From the NCBI GenBank assembly GCA_947177405.1, contig CAMWUJ010000025.1, positions 1 through 40,928 of the forward strand: DNA of 40,928 nucleotides, read 5' to 3'. Positions 33,089 to 40,927 of this stretch are shown here, piece by piece. Below the pieces are notes generated by a model. That model saw nothing but the letters and a program-made list of their open reading frames with translations, searched no databases and was not told the origin of the DNA. The first letter of the stretch is position 1; each line of letters opens with the position of its first letter. The translations under genes were made by a program, and so were the position numbers. Origin of the DNA: an uncultured Porphyromonadaceae bacterium (lineage in GTDB: Bacteria > Bacteroidota > Bacteroidia > Bacteroidales > Muribaculaceae).

Positions 33089-33592
33089 ATGAAAAGATTA
33101 TTGTTCCTATTACCGATCGTAATGATTATGGGATGTTCTAAAAAGAATGTGGATAATACCACCCGAAACGAACCGCAACCGGAGATAGTGGCTCAGAAGG
33201 TCACTCCAACCGGTTCACGTCCCCTTTCCATGGTCTTGAAAGCTTCTGCTTTCAAGATGACAGGTGATTATTCCAACAATGTAGCCATAACGCTAAACAG
33301 CGACGGATCTCTGGCATATTATCCGGCACCATCCGACATTTCTTCCACATCCCGTCCGGTGGATTTAGGTAATGGCTGGTGGTTGAATTGTCAAGGTATC
33401 TCTCCCACCTCAGTATTCACCAGATATACTTTTGAGGAATATTCCAAACTTGCCCAAACACCAACTCAAGCTGAATTAAAGGCAGCAATCATTCCGGGTG
33501 CATACGTCTCAGAATGGAAACAACTCTCTGTCCCCGCTTCACAAGCCCTAAGCAATATTCCTGCGATAAAGGAAGAATTAGGTATCAAGTGA
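33089..33592 (+). CDS. Small lipoprotein of unknown function
   Basis: A 167-residue predicted lipoprotein with signal peptide MKRLLFLLPIVMIMGC (Cys16). The mature part has a short polar linker and a compact domain with VLKASAFKMTGDYSNNVAITL, NSDGSLAYYPAPSD and VDLGNGWWLNCQG. I do not recognise it as a named family. I chose the ATG at 33089 because it starts the lipoprotein signal; the open frame extends back to 33038 but would mask it. It lies 67 nt after tamL, probably as the last gene of the vanZ-tamB-tamL operon, before a long terminator hairpin. An accessory role to TamB/TamL is possible by location only. Confidence 0.8.
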   Translation: MKRLLFLLPIVMIMGCSKKNVDNTTRNEPQPEIVAQKVTPTGSRPLSMVLKASAFKMTGDYSNNVAITLNSDGSLAYYPAPSDISSTSRPVDLGNGWWLNCQGISPTSVFTRYTFEEYSKLAQTPTQAELKAAIIPGAYVSEWKQLSVPASQALSNIPAIKEELGIK

Positions 33593-33611
33593 TTTGCGTT
33601 TGCAACGTGAA

Positions 33612-33668
33612 ATAAATAACAATCGACCCGAAAGGCTTAAAAGGCCTTTCGGGTCGATTGTTATTTAT
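33612..33668. terminator. Perfect 25-bp inverted repeat between convergent genes
   Basis: The arms at 33612-33636 and 33644-33668 are fully complementary with a 7-nt loop. The core is ATCGACCCGAAAGGC and the outer ends are AT-rich, so the hairpin ends in a T-rich run on either strand. It lies between the small lipoprotein gene (+) and the gene ending at 33679 (-) and should terminate both. Confidence 0.88.
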
Positions 33669-33678
33669 ACAGTTCTTG

Positions 33679-34290
33679 TTATTTGAGAGTCAACGAAACC
33701 TCGCCGTAATGATCCCCTCTCTGCATGGTGCCATAGAAAGTGGATCCGCCGGAGCTTGAAGCTTCAATCACAGTGTAGGATCCATGAGCCTTGCCGCTGA
33801 CATTGAACGAAAAACCATCGGGAGACAGATAGCACGACCCACCCTTTAATGTCTGCGTCTTTGCGCCTTGATTTTTGGGATAATAGGAAGCACTCTTGAT
33901 ACTTCCATTAGAGATATTGATCGTTAGTACAAAACCATACTCTCCTCCATTATAATAAAAAATCCCGTTCATCACATTCTGCCCTTCTCTAAAGGATCCG
34001 ATTCGTTCTGGTTTAGGAGCCGGTGCAGGGGCAGGTTCGGGTGCAGTAGCTTGGGTCGCATGAGGCGCTGATTGGGGAGCCACCGGAGCAGGGGAAGGAG
34101 TAACGACTGATTGGTTAAGCTCCGGCCGACCGGCAACGGGAGCCACATCACGCGATTCATTATTCTTGTTGCCGAGCTGAAGACCTACAAGAAGTCCAAT
34201 TCCCAAAATAAGGATCACGCCAATCACGATAAGAACAATAAGTAAAGGATTCGATCCCTTCTGCTGCGGATAGTTGTTTCCGTTTTGCAT
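33679..34290 (-). CDS. Single-span membrane protein with Pro/Ala linker, function unknown
   Basis: A 203-residue protein. A short polar N-terminus is followed by one strongly hydrophobic span (LLIVLIVIGVILILGIGLL, residues about 16-36), then a Pro/Ala-rich flexible linker (about 60-93; APEPAPAPAPKPER) and a C-terminal beta-rich domain of about 100 residues with GIFYYNGGEYGFVLTI, TLKGGSCYLSPDGFSF and MQRGDHYGEVSLTL. The layout suggests an inner-membrane anchor presenting a small periplasmic or cytoplasmic domain; topology is not certain. I do not recognise the domain. A near-consensus promoter lies at 34373-34404 and a strong terminator at 33612-33668, so it is a single-gene transcript. Confidence 0.75.
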   Translation of the reverse strand: MQNGNNYPQQKGSNPLLIVLIVIGVILILGIGLLVGLQLGNKNNESRDVAPVAGRPELNQSVVTPSPAPVAPQSAPHATQATAPEPAPAPAPKPERIGSFREGQNVMNGIFYYNGGEYGFVLTINISNGSIKSASYYPKNQGAKTQTLKGGSCYLSPDGFSFNVSGKAHGSYTVIEASSSGGSTFYGTMQRGDHYGEVSLTLK

Positions 34291-34372
34291 AATATGTAAG
34301 TTTTTAATTAAAAGTCAATAGTGTGGAATACATATGTCGAACTGACATAGTTCATTCGTTTTATTTGATTAG

Positions 34373-34404
34373 CAAATTTAATAAATAATTCCAAGTGGAA
34401 CAAA
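34373..34404 (-). promoter_or_regulatory. Promoter, TTTG-N20-TAAATTTG
   Basis: On the minus strand TTTG (34404-34401), 20 nt, then TAAATTTG (34380-34373) match both Bacteroidetes promoter elements. Transcription would start near 34366, giving a leader of about 75 nt to the ATG at 34290. In the 302-nt gap 34291-34592 the only other feature I see is the hairpin at 34431-34475. Confidence 0.75.
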
Positions 34405-34430
34405 CAATTTTTTCCCTCAGCCTCTGGGAT

Positions 34431-34475
34431 AAAAGGCAAGAGTCGCGGAATCATTCCTGCGACTCTTACCTTTTT
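34431..34475 (-). terminator. Terminator hairpin downstream of typA
   Basis: AAAAGG, AAGAGTCGC and GGAA on the left pair with TTCC, GCGACTCTT and CCTTTT on the right, with one C-A mismatch and one bulged T, closing a 3-nt loop. T runs flank both sides, so it can work in both directions. It lies about 118 nt past the typA stop. Confidence 0.7.
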
Positions 34476-34592
34476 ATAATATATCTATAATAAAAAACGA
34501 ACCATCTCAAGGCGGCTTCGCGCCTGCCGGAGCTTTTCTGTTCTATCTATAGAACATCGTGTCCGGTAAAAAAGTTCATTTCAATCTCTTTT

Positions 34593-36389
34593 TTAACGAT
34601 TTGCGCGTTTACGTTCATTTTCATCAAGGATAATTTTGCGAAGTCGAATATGATTTGGAGTGACCTCGACATACTCATCCTCCTTGATATATTCCAATGC
34701 TTCTTCAAGAGAGAAGATAACCGGGGGAACGATACGAGCTTTATCATCAGCCCCTGATGCACGCATATTTGTGAGTTTCTTCGACTTTGTCACGTTAACG
34801 ACGATGTCCTGATCTTTTGCGTTCTCTCCTACCACCTGACCGGCATATACCTCTTCCTGAGGGAAGATAAAGAAGCGTCCGCGATCCTGAAGCTTGTCGA
34901 TAGCATAAGCATAAGCAGTACCGGCTTCCATAGCTATGAGCGATCCGTTGGTGCGTCGTTCGATTTCACCTTTCCAGGGCTGGTATTCAAGGAAACGGTG
35001 GGCCATAATCGCCTCACCCGCAGTGGCAGTAAGAATATTATTACGCAAACCAATGATACCACGCGAAGGAATATGGAATTCTATATCAATACGGTCGTTA
35101 CGGGTCTCCATAGAAACGATCTCACCCTTACGGCGTGTTACGAGGTCGATCACCTTAGAAGAATATTCTTCCGGCACATTAATGGATAGCGCCTCTATCG
35201 GCTCGCATTTCACACCATCAATCTCCTTGATAATCACCTGAGGCTGCCCCACCTGAAGTTCATAACCCTCACGACGCATTGTCTCTATAAGAATAGACAA
35301 GTGAAGCACACCACGACCATATACCACCCATTTATCCTCCATATCTCCTTTCACGACACGAAGGGCAAGGTTACGGTCGAGCTCTTTTTCCAGACGGTCG
35401 TTGATATGACGGGAGGTGACATATTTTCCATCCTTTCCGAAGAAGGGTGAATCATTAATGGTGAAAGTCATCGACATGGTGGGTTCGTCGATAGCGATGC
35501 GGGGAAGAGGTTCGGGATTGTCGAAAAGGGTAAGGGTATCACCGATTTCGAAATTATCCAGACCCACCACTGCACAAATATCACCGCTCGATACCTCCGA
35601 CACTTTCTTGCGACCCATTCCCTCAAATACATGGAGCTCCTTGATACGCTGCTTGGTCACAGTGCCGTCTTTCTTGCACAAGCCAAGATCCATACCTTCA
35701 CGCAGAGTGCCACGATGTACGCGGCCGATGGCGATTCGACCCACATAATTACTGAAGTCGAGACTTGTTATAAGCATCTGTGGATCGCCTTCCAACTGCT
35801 TTGGAGCAGGTATATAGTCAATAATGGCATCAAGCACAGCCGTGATATCTTCAGTAGGTTTTTTCCAGTCTTTCGACATCCAGTTCTGCTTTGCCGATCC
35901 ATAAATTGTGGGGAAGTCAAGCTGTTCCTCTGTAGCGTCAAGATTAAACATGAGGTCGAACACCATTTCATTCACCTCATCGGGGCGACAGTTAGGCTTA
36001 TCCACCTTATTTACGACCACCACCGGTTTGAGACCCATCTGGATAGCTTTCTGCAGCACGAAACGAGTCTGAGGCATCGGACCCTCGAAAGCATCAACAA
36101 GCAGAAGACATCCGTCAGCCATATTCAAAACGCGCTCCACTTCGCCTCCGAAGTCAGCGTGTCCCGGAGTATCGATGATGTTGATCTTTGTTCCCTTGTA
36201 ATCGATTGAGACATTCTTGGAAAGAATCGTTATACCACGTTCTCTCTCAAGATCATTATTGTCAAGTATTAATTCGCCGGTGGTCTGATTGTCTCTGAAG
36301 AGATGACCGGCAAGCAGCATTTTATCCACAAGTGTGGTCTTGCCATGATCCACATGCGCGATGATGGCGATATTTCTGATGTCCTGCAT
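34593..36389 (-). CDS. typA: Ribosome-associated GTPase TypA/BipA
   Basis: A 598-residue translational GTPase, full length for BipA, which binds the ribosome and helps 50S assembly and stress adaptation. The G-domain motifs are [13 protein letters not shown] (P-loop, residues 11-23), [11 protein letters not shown] (switch I), [16 protein letters not shown] (G3) and NKVDKP (G4). Domain II, the elongation-factor G-like domains and the BipA-specific C-terminal domain follow, including [20 protein letters not shown] and the usual ending with [16 protein letters not shown]. No deviation in key residues was seen. It stands alone, with a possible -7 element at 36446-36453 and a terminator at 34431-34475. 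Confidence 0.97.
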   Translation of the reverse strand: MQDIRNIAIIAHVDHGKTTLVDKMLLAGHLFRDNQTTGELILDNNDLERERGITILSKNVSIDYKGTKINIIDTPGHADFGGEVERVLNMADGCLLLVDAFEGPMPQTRFVLQKAIQMGLKPVVVVNKVDKPNCRPDEVNEMVFDLMFNLDATEEQLDFPTIYGSAKQNWMSKDWKKPTEDITAVLDAIIDYIPAPKQLEGDPQMLITSLDFSNYVGRIAIGRVHRGTLREGMDLGLCKKDGTVTKQRIKELHVFEGMGRKKVSEVSSGDICAVVGLDNFEIGDTLTLFDNPEPLPRIAIDEPTMSMTFTINDSPFFGKDGKYVTSRHINDRLEKELDRNLALRVVKGDMEDKWVVYGRGVLHLSILIETMRREGYELQVGQPQVIIKEIDGVKCEPIEALSINVPEEYSSKVIDLVTRRKGEIVSMETRNDRIDIEFHIPSRGIIGLRNNILTATAGEAIMAHRFLEYQPWKGEIERRTNGSLIAMEAGTAYAYAIDKLQDRGRFFIFPQEEVYAGQVVGENAKDQDIVVNVTKSKKLTNMRASGADDKARIVPPVIFSLEEALEYIKEDEYVEVTPNHIRLRKIILDENERKRANR

Positions 36390-36445
36390 GGATTTCCTTT
36401 TTATTTATGAAGCCACTCATAGAAGGCTTTCACCTTTTCAACGCG

Positions 36446-36453
36446 CAAAATTA
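36446..36453 (-). promoter_or_regulatory. Candidate -7 element for typA
   Basis: The minus strand reads TAATTTTG, a match to TAnnTTTG, about 57 nt upstream of the typA ATG. No TTTG is seen 19-21 nt further upstream, so this is only a partial promoter match. Confidence 0.35.
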
Positions 36454-36566
36454 CAAAAAAGTTATGGATTATATGTTATAAAACACATTATATCTTATTT
36501 TTGTATCCCTCTTTTAGCTATTTCCTTTATCTGAAGGCATTATAGATACCTGTCTTTTCATTATTT

Positions 36567-36914
36567 TCAGATCGGATCGGAAAGAAAATCACGCGTAGGC
36601 GCGGGTCTTTTATCTTTTTTATCTTTCTCCTTTCCGGATCCTTTCCTTTTTGACGATTTACCTTTTTCCAGCTTTCGCCGGTTCTCTTTCATATTTCTTT
36701 TATACTTATACTCACGGTCAGTCTCTCTCTCGGACTGTAATCGGGAGGCACTGCTGTCGGCCATAATAATGATACTCTCCACAAGCTCCCTCTCATTCTC
36801 TACCTCCCGGTTGCGCTCATATATGCCATACAAAGCCGATCCTCCGCAAATAAGCAAGGAAAGCAATGCGAGAGAAATCGCACCTCGTCTTTCTTCTTTA
36901 GTCAATGGATGCAT
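36567..36914 (-). CDS. Small membrane protein with long basic tail, function unknown
   Basis: A 115-residue protein with one N-terminal membrane span (AISLALLSLLICGGSALYGI) after the short start MHPLTKEERRG, then a highly charged helical segment (about residues 33-75; RNREVENERELVES) and a Lys/Arg-rich tail (about 76-105; KGKSSKRKGSGKEKDKK) ending in TRDFLSDPI. The basic part is probably cytoplasmic or nucleic-acid/phospholipid-facing, but the topology is a guess. I do not recognise a family. The start codon lies inside a 22-bp tandem duplication, so a second, out-of-frame ATG occurs 22 nt upstream. Confidence 0.65.
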   Translation of the reverse strand: MHPLTKEERRGAISLALLSLLICGGSALYGIYERNREVENERELVESIIIMADSSASRLQSERETDREYKYKRNMKENRRKLEKGKSSKRKGSGKEKDKKDKRPAPTRDFLSDPI

Positions 36915-36945
36915 ATATAAAATTCAATGGATGCATATATAAAAT
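36902..36945. repeat. Perfect 22-bp tandem duplication across a start codon
   Basis: Two identical copies of a 22-nt unit (36902-36923 and 36924-36945, beginning TCAATGGATGCATATAT) lie head to tail. On the minus strand each copy contains ATGCATCCATTGA; the downstream copy supplies the start of the small membrane protein. The upstream copy supplies an ATG in another frame that opens a 12-codon ORF ending in TAA just past the true start. Confidence 0.9.
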
Positions 36946-36978
36946 ATTGACGTGGTAAAATTACAAAATTCAATTGTA

Positions 36979-37012
36979 ATAAAAAAGGGAATGTCCTTTC
37001 GAACATTCCCTT
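36979..37012 (-). terminator. Terminator downstream of the choloylglycine-hydrolase-family gene
   Basis: AAGGGAATGT (36985-36994) and ACATTCCCTT (37003-37012) form a perfect 10-bp stem with an 8-nt loop; on the minus strand it runs into six T. It begins about 34 nt after the stop at 37046. Confidence 0.85.
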
Positions 37013-37045
37013 GAATATATAAATTTTAAGTATTTTCTTTCAGAA

Positions 37046-38104
37046 TCAATACATTGGTGTGAATCCGGGGTTCTTCTTGAAATGCTTTGTGACATCACCC
37101 ACGAGATTTAAGGATTCTTTTGCTGATGTATCGAGCTTCAGGATTGGAGCACCCGGCTTTAGATTAACTTCGTTCAGATCCACATAATACATTCCGGGAT
37201 TGGTGACGATATCAAAATAATAACGCAAGTCGCGTGTATTGGCGTAACTTCTCCATTGAGTGGAGCTGAGGTTTGGCGCACCTTCAATTTCATAAGTATA
37301 AGGCACTGAGGAGTTCATAAGCACCGAACGGGCAATCGAAACTCCTAAATCAGGGTCGGACACCGGCTTCACATGGTGAGCGAAATAATTGGCCCTCACA
37401 CAACGGTCAGGACTGGTAACCGTGCCTGGAAGCATATTCTTTCCGCCTATGTTGTTCCAGTAGTCAATAATTGCTTTCATAGCCGGCCATTGGGGATCGT
37501 TGGTCATGGCCCGGTAGTCGCCCATGTCATATACCCTTATTTTGCCATGATCATATTCAAAGATGACACTCTTTCCCGAGGCGTCTGTCACTCCCCAGTG
37601 AAGCTGAGATACAGTTCCTTCATCGAAAGTGGCACCTCCGATATTGAAATCTTGCTTTTCGAGCAATTCCACCACTTCATCAGTAGTAGCGTTCATATCG
37701 AGAAGCCAACCCACGAACATAGCCATCGACATGGGAGGACGTTTCATAGTCTCTTCATTGGTATAAACCGTGCCTTTACAGAAAAGTCCGTTGATAACGA
37801 GTCCTTTCTCATTCATTCCCTCAGTGATTCCACCGTCATATCCAACAGCATAGACAGCTCCATATTTAGAGGTCCATGTTATGGCATTGGGCTGATCACT
37901 GCTCACTTTGGTGATACCACGGGGATAGACATATAGATTTGTGGGGATGGGAGTTTTCCAGTCGAGGGAACGGGCCACGACATACAAGCTGTCGGTGCCG
38001 GCATATAGAATGCGTGAGCAAGCATCCGCTTCCATAGGAGAAACCAAAGAGAAGCCTGCCAAAGCTATGGCCGTGCTTCCGATAAGTTTAGTCAGTGTGT
38101 TCAT
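37046..38104 (-). CDS. Choloylglycine hydrolase family enzyme (bile salt hydrolase / penicillin V acylase type)
   Basis: A 352-residue secreted Ntn-hydrolase that cleaves linear amides, most relevantly glycine- or taurine-conjugated bile salts. The signal peptide runs to Ala28, and Cys29 starts the segment CSRILYAG, so signal-peptide cleavage after ADA would itself expose the N-terminal nucleophile Cys. Other active-site residues fit bile salt hydrolase spacing: Arg45 and Asp48 in ARSLDW (Cys +16 and +19) and Asn202 in TNDPQWP (Cys +173). A further Arg is in SPDRCVRANYF. The lipobox pattern is not met, so a soluble periplasmic enzyme is likely. Sequence alone does not separate bile salt hydrolase from penicillin V acylase activity. 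It ends at a strong terminator and may be the last gene after the outer-membrane pair (45-nt gap). Confidence 0.88.
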   Translation of the reverse strand: MNTLTKLIGSTAIALAGFSLVSPMEADACSRILYAGTDSLYVVARSLDWKTPIPTNLYVYPRGITKVSSDQPNAITWTSKYGAVYAVGYDGGITEGMNEKGLVINGLFCKGTVYTNEETMKRPPMSMAMFVGWLLDMNATTDEVVELLEKQDFNIGGATFDEGTVSQLHWGVTDASGKSVIFEYDHGKIRVYDMGDYRAMTNDPQWPAMKAIIDYWNNIGGKNMLPGTVTSPDRCVRANYFAHHVKPVSDPDLGVSIARSVLMNSSVPYTYEIEGAPNLSSTQWRSYANTRDLRYYFDIVTNPGMYYVDLNEVNLKPGAPILKLDTSAKESLNLVGDVTKHFKKNPGFTPMY

Positions 38105-38149
38105 AGTGATTCCTAATTATGTTATACTCTTTCCTATTATAACAAAACT

Positions 38150-39130
38150 TCAATGGCGTGGTTCACCCTTGGATGTCTCCTCCACATTATTCTTTCCGGG
38201 ACCGGGAAGGGTATAGATTGCGGAAAGGCTGAATGAGATAGGAGATGACGCACCATATCCGGGAATAAACCATGGCTGTGATGATGAATTGGAAGTTGTC
38301 TTGAACTTGAAATGATACCTCAGCGACCATCCCAAAGAGAACCTGTCAACTATCTTAACCTTTATTCCGGCCAAAGCTTCTCCATAGAACGAATGCCCGC
38401 TAAGTCCGGTAAGATTCAGTTTCTGCTGTTCGCCCCAGTAGTCATTATCGACTGTGATGTCGTTAACGTCATACCTGAAATATGAATAACCGGCTCTCAA
38501 TCCGAGAAAGCATTGATAATCCGGATTGCTTTTATATAAGAAATTATAGTTGATACCGATTTTGGTGTAGAAGGAAGGTTTGGTCTTATAGGTGAAATTA
38601 GAATTTTCAGGAGAAGAATTGGCAATCCCCAGACCTATCTCCATCACGGGGAAGATCCAGTTATGCAACGACACGTCGGCCCACACATCAAAGCTACCAT
38701 AACTCTGCCCGGCAGCCATAGTGATTGCATCCGCGAAATTGAAACCGAGACTCAATCCATTATATAACGGATAAATCGGCTTCGACTTGGGCTTTACCAC
38801 TGTGTCGAGCGTAGCAAGAAACAGAACCGGCTCGTCGAGAGGGTCTCCATGCTTGTCATAATAATGAAGCACTACCGGTGGTTTATCATCATCTATATCC
38901 ACCGGTGTCACTTTCCTGTTTGGACGTGAAATTCCCGTCTTTTCCACACTTCGATTTGCTATTGAATCCGTGGAATCACCCGCCACTATCTCTATTGCGG
39001 GTTCAAGATCAGGATTCTCCGGATCCTCCACAGTCTGCCCTTGCGTCTTGACTCCATCTGCCATTCCCATCATGCAGAAAATTACAATGACAACGGCAGG
39101 CAATAGTCTGAGTCCTTTGTTATTCTTCAT
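38150..39130 (-). CDS. Outer-membrane beta-barrel-like protein, DUF6048-like
   Basis: A 326-residue exported protein. A signal peptide (LLPAVVIVIFCMMGMADG) is followed by an acidic, disordered segment (about residues 30-85, with the PVDIDDDKPPVVLHYY stretch), then a beta-rich domain from about residue 120 with alternating strands such as GLSLGFNFADAITMAAGQ, FLGLRAGYSYFRYDV and FSLGWSLRYHFKF. This pattern and its position directly after a DUF6452-like lipoprotein gene match a Bacteroidales pair I recall as DUF6048/DUF6452; the assignment is from memory of the family, not a search. It overlaps the upstream lipoprotein gene by 11 nt, so they are translated together. Function unknown, presumably an outer-membrane barrel. 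Confidence 0.7.
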   Translation of the reverse strand: MKNNKGLRLLPAVVIVIFCMMGMADGVKTQGQTVEDPENPDLEPAIEIVAGDSTDSIANRSVEKTGISRPNRKVTPVDIDDDKPPVVLHYYDKHGDPLDEPVLFLATLDTVVKPKSKPIYPLYNGLSLGFNFADAITMAAGQSYGSFDVWADVSLHNWIFPVMEIGLGIANSSPENSNFTYKTKPSFYTKIGINYNFLYKSNPDYQCFLGLRAGYSYFRYDVNDITVDNDYWGEQQKLNLTGLSGHSFYGEALAGIKVKIVDRFSLGWSLRYHFKFKTTSNSSSQPWFIPGYGASSPISFSLSAIYTLPGPGKNNVEETSKGEPRH

Positions 39131-39659
39131 TCAGCTCTTCTCCCGTATTAAAATAAATTTTCAGATTCTGAATATTGGCATTGGTGATTTTTCCTTCCGG
39201 ACATACCACTGAATCTATAAGCACACCCCTGTTTCGAATTTTCTCTATATTGAAAATATAGCTTGCCCCGCAAGCCGATGAAACGAATCGCATATCGCGG
39301 GTATATATGAAGTCCACTGTATCGGCCACCACGAGGTTACCAAGCGATTTATTTATCAGACGAAACACGTATGAGGTAGTATCGCTGTCTATCCTGAAAG
39401 GTATATATAGATCGGAAATCGCGGCATACCCGTCATGAAGCAAAGAATCGCCCGGAGCTCCTATTCCATACACAGCTACAGAATCGATACTGACCTCCGC
39501 CATCTTTCCATCTTTCACACCATAAAACCCTGCGTAAGGCAGCGCGTTCCGGTTGTCATAACATTCTTCAGTGGTGCATCCCACAAGCATTTTCAATGCC
39601 ATCAAAAGGACACACATACCGACCAGAGCATGATATTTCCTTATATTTCTCTTTTTCAT
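39120..39659 (-). CDS. Lipoprotein, DUF6452-like
   Basis: A 179-residue predicted lipoprotein. The signal MCVLLMALKMLVGC puts the lipidated Cys at residue 28, followed by TTEECYDNRNALPYAGFYG. A beta-rich body follows with SIDSVAVYGIGAPGDSLL, TSYVFRLINKSLG and DTVDFIYTRDMRFVSSACG, ending in NIQNLKIYF. It lies between the glycosyltransferase gene (1 nt upstream) and the barrel-like protein gene (11-nt overlap downstream), a tight three-gene unit. The likely role is partner of the barrel protein at the outer membrane, by context only. Confidence 0.72.
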   Translation of the reverse strand: MKKRNIRKYHALVGMCVLLMALKMLVGCTTEECYDNRNALPYAGFYGVKDGKMAEVSIDSVAVYGIGAPGDSLLHDGYAAISDLYIPFRIDSDTTSYVFRLINKSLGNLVVADTVDFIYTRDMRFVSSACGASYIFNIEKIRNRGVLIDSVVCPEGKITNANIQNLKIYFNTGEELNEE

Positions 39660-39660
39660 G

Positions 39661-40611
39661 TCAGAATTCTTCTGAAATAAGATAGTTGTTGCGTTCCGCT
39701 GAATTTCGGGTGATGAGTTCTCCTATCAGTCCGGTGCAAAAGAACTGCACACCTAACACCATAGAGGCAAGCGAGAGGTAGAAATACACCGATTTTGTAA
39801 CCCAGAAATTATATGTGTCGCTGCACATGGCAATTATCTTAAGGAGCAGAACCACAAAGATAGCGATAAAACCGACCATAAACATCAGAGAACCCAGGAG
39901 ACCGAAGATATGCATCGGCTTAATACCGAATTTCGACTGAAACCACAAAGTGCCGAGATCAAGGTATCCGTTCACAAAACGGTCAAGTCCAAATTTAGTA
40001 GTTCCATATTTTCTGGCCTGGTGATGCACCACCTTCTCCCCTATTTTCTTATACCCTGCATTTTTGGCAAGATATGGTATATACCGGTGCATATCGCCAT
40101 AAACCTCTATATGCTTCACCACGTCCTTACGATAAGCCTTCAGTCCGCAATTGAAGTCATGCAGATTCTTGATTCCACTCACTCTTCGTGCAGTGGCATT
40201 AAAGAGTTTGGTAGGTATGGTTTTTGACAATGGATCATATCTCTTCTTTTTCCAACCTGACACAAGGTCGTATCCTTCCTCGGTAATCATTCTGTAAAGC
40301 TCCGGAATCTCGTCAGGACTATCCTGAAGATCTGCGTCCATAGTGATCACCACATCACCCTTTGCCCGTTCGAAACCGGTGTTGAGAGCAGGAGATTTGC
40401 CATAGTTACGGGAGAAAGACACGGCATGAATGGATCCATTCTTATCCGCAAGCTCCTTTATAACCTCAAGCGAACGATCCGAAGAACCATCATTTACAAA
40501 AATTATTTCATAAGAAAATCTGTTTTCACTCATCACACGCTCTATCCAGGCGGTAAGTTCCGGAAGAGATTCCTCTTCATTATATAGGGGCACAACTATA
40601 GAAATATCCAT
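39661..40611 (-). CDS. GT2 glycosyltransferase, DPM1/GtrB-like, membrane-anchored
   Basis: A 316-residue family 2 glycosyltransferase that probably moves a sugar from a nucleotide donor to undecaprenyl phosphate. The N-terminal domain has SIVVPLYNEEESLPEL, FVNDGSSDRS and the DxD-containing ITMDADLQDSPDEIP, followed by the acceptor segment HDFNCGLKAYRKDV. The C-terminal part has two membrane spans (FGLLGSLMFMVGFIAIFVVL and a second ending in CTGLIGELI). It resembles polyprenol-phosphate glycosyltransferases such as GtrB and ArnC. The start is the ATG at 40611; the in-frame TTG at 40617 is unlikely. It heads the three-gene unit with the lipoprotein and barrel-like genes. The sugar and the final glycan are unknown. 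Confidence 0.88.
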   Translation of the reverse strand: MDISIVVPLYNEEESLPELTAWIERVMSENRFSYEIIFVNDGSSDRSLEVIKELADKNGSIHAVSFSRNYGKSPALNTGFERAKGDVVITMDADLQDSPDEIPELYRMITEEGYDLVSGWKKKRYDPLSKTIPTKLFNATARRVSGIKNLHDFNCGLKAYRKDVVKHIEVYGDMHRYIPYLAKNAGYKKIGEKVVHHQARKYGTTKFGLDRFVNGYLDLGTLWFQSKFGIKPMHIFGLLGSLMFMVGFIAIFVVLLLKIIAMCSDTYNFWVTKSVYFYLSLASMVLGVQFFCTGLIGELITRNSAERNNYLISEEF

Positions 40612-40780
40612 TGTCAAAAAAATTTACAATTATTTTTACCGCTTCATACGAGGAGTAAAATATCATTCCTAAAGATTCAAAGTATTGAAAAAATATCATT
40701 TACGGAATGGGAAACCATAACTCCTACCATAAATCAGCGTTAACGATTACAAAATTACAAAAAATTTTTTTCATAAAATA

Positions 40781-40812
40781 TTTGCATGTTTGAAAAAAAC
40801 ATCGTAACTTTG
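40781..40812 (+). promoter_or_regulatory. tRNA-Lys promoter, TTTG-N20-TAACTTTG
   Basis: TTTG (40781-40784), a 20-nt spacer and TAACTTTG (40805-40812) fit the Bacteroidetes promoter exactly. Transcription should start near 40819, about 36 nt before the tRNA. The rest of 40612-40780 is AT-rich with no gene; a lone -7 match on the minus strand (40757-40750) might serve the glycosyltransferase. Confidence 0.8.
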
Positions 40813-40854
40813 CATCGCATTTGAGGGAAACACCTCCTCAGATAGCCAAAGGAT

Positions 40855-40927
40855 GATTCGCTAGCTCAGCTGGTAGAGCACAACACTTTTAATGTTGGGG
40901 TCCTGGGTTCGAGCCCCAGGCGGATCA
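40855..40927 (+). tRNA. tRNA-Lys (anticodon UUU)
   Basis: The cloverleaf folds completely: acceptor GATTCGC (40855-40861) with GCGGATC (40920-40926), D-stem GCTC/GAGC, anticodon stem CAACA/TGTTG around the loop CTTTTAA (anticodon TTT at 40888-40890), variable region GGGTC, and T-arm CTGGG-TTCGAGC-CCCAG. The discriminator is A40927. The window ends one base later (C), so it cannot be told whether CCA is encoded. Confidence 0.95.

Noticed and set aside
35631..36209. 192-codon plus-strand ORF inside typA.
   Set aside because: Complement of a highly conserved gene; composition follows typA codon structure.
37373..37936. 187-codon plus-strand ORF opposite the choloylglycine-hydrolase-family gene.
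   Set aside because: Antisense shadow; the minus-strand protein has full catalytic motifs.
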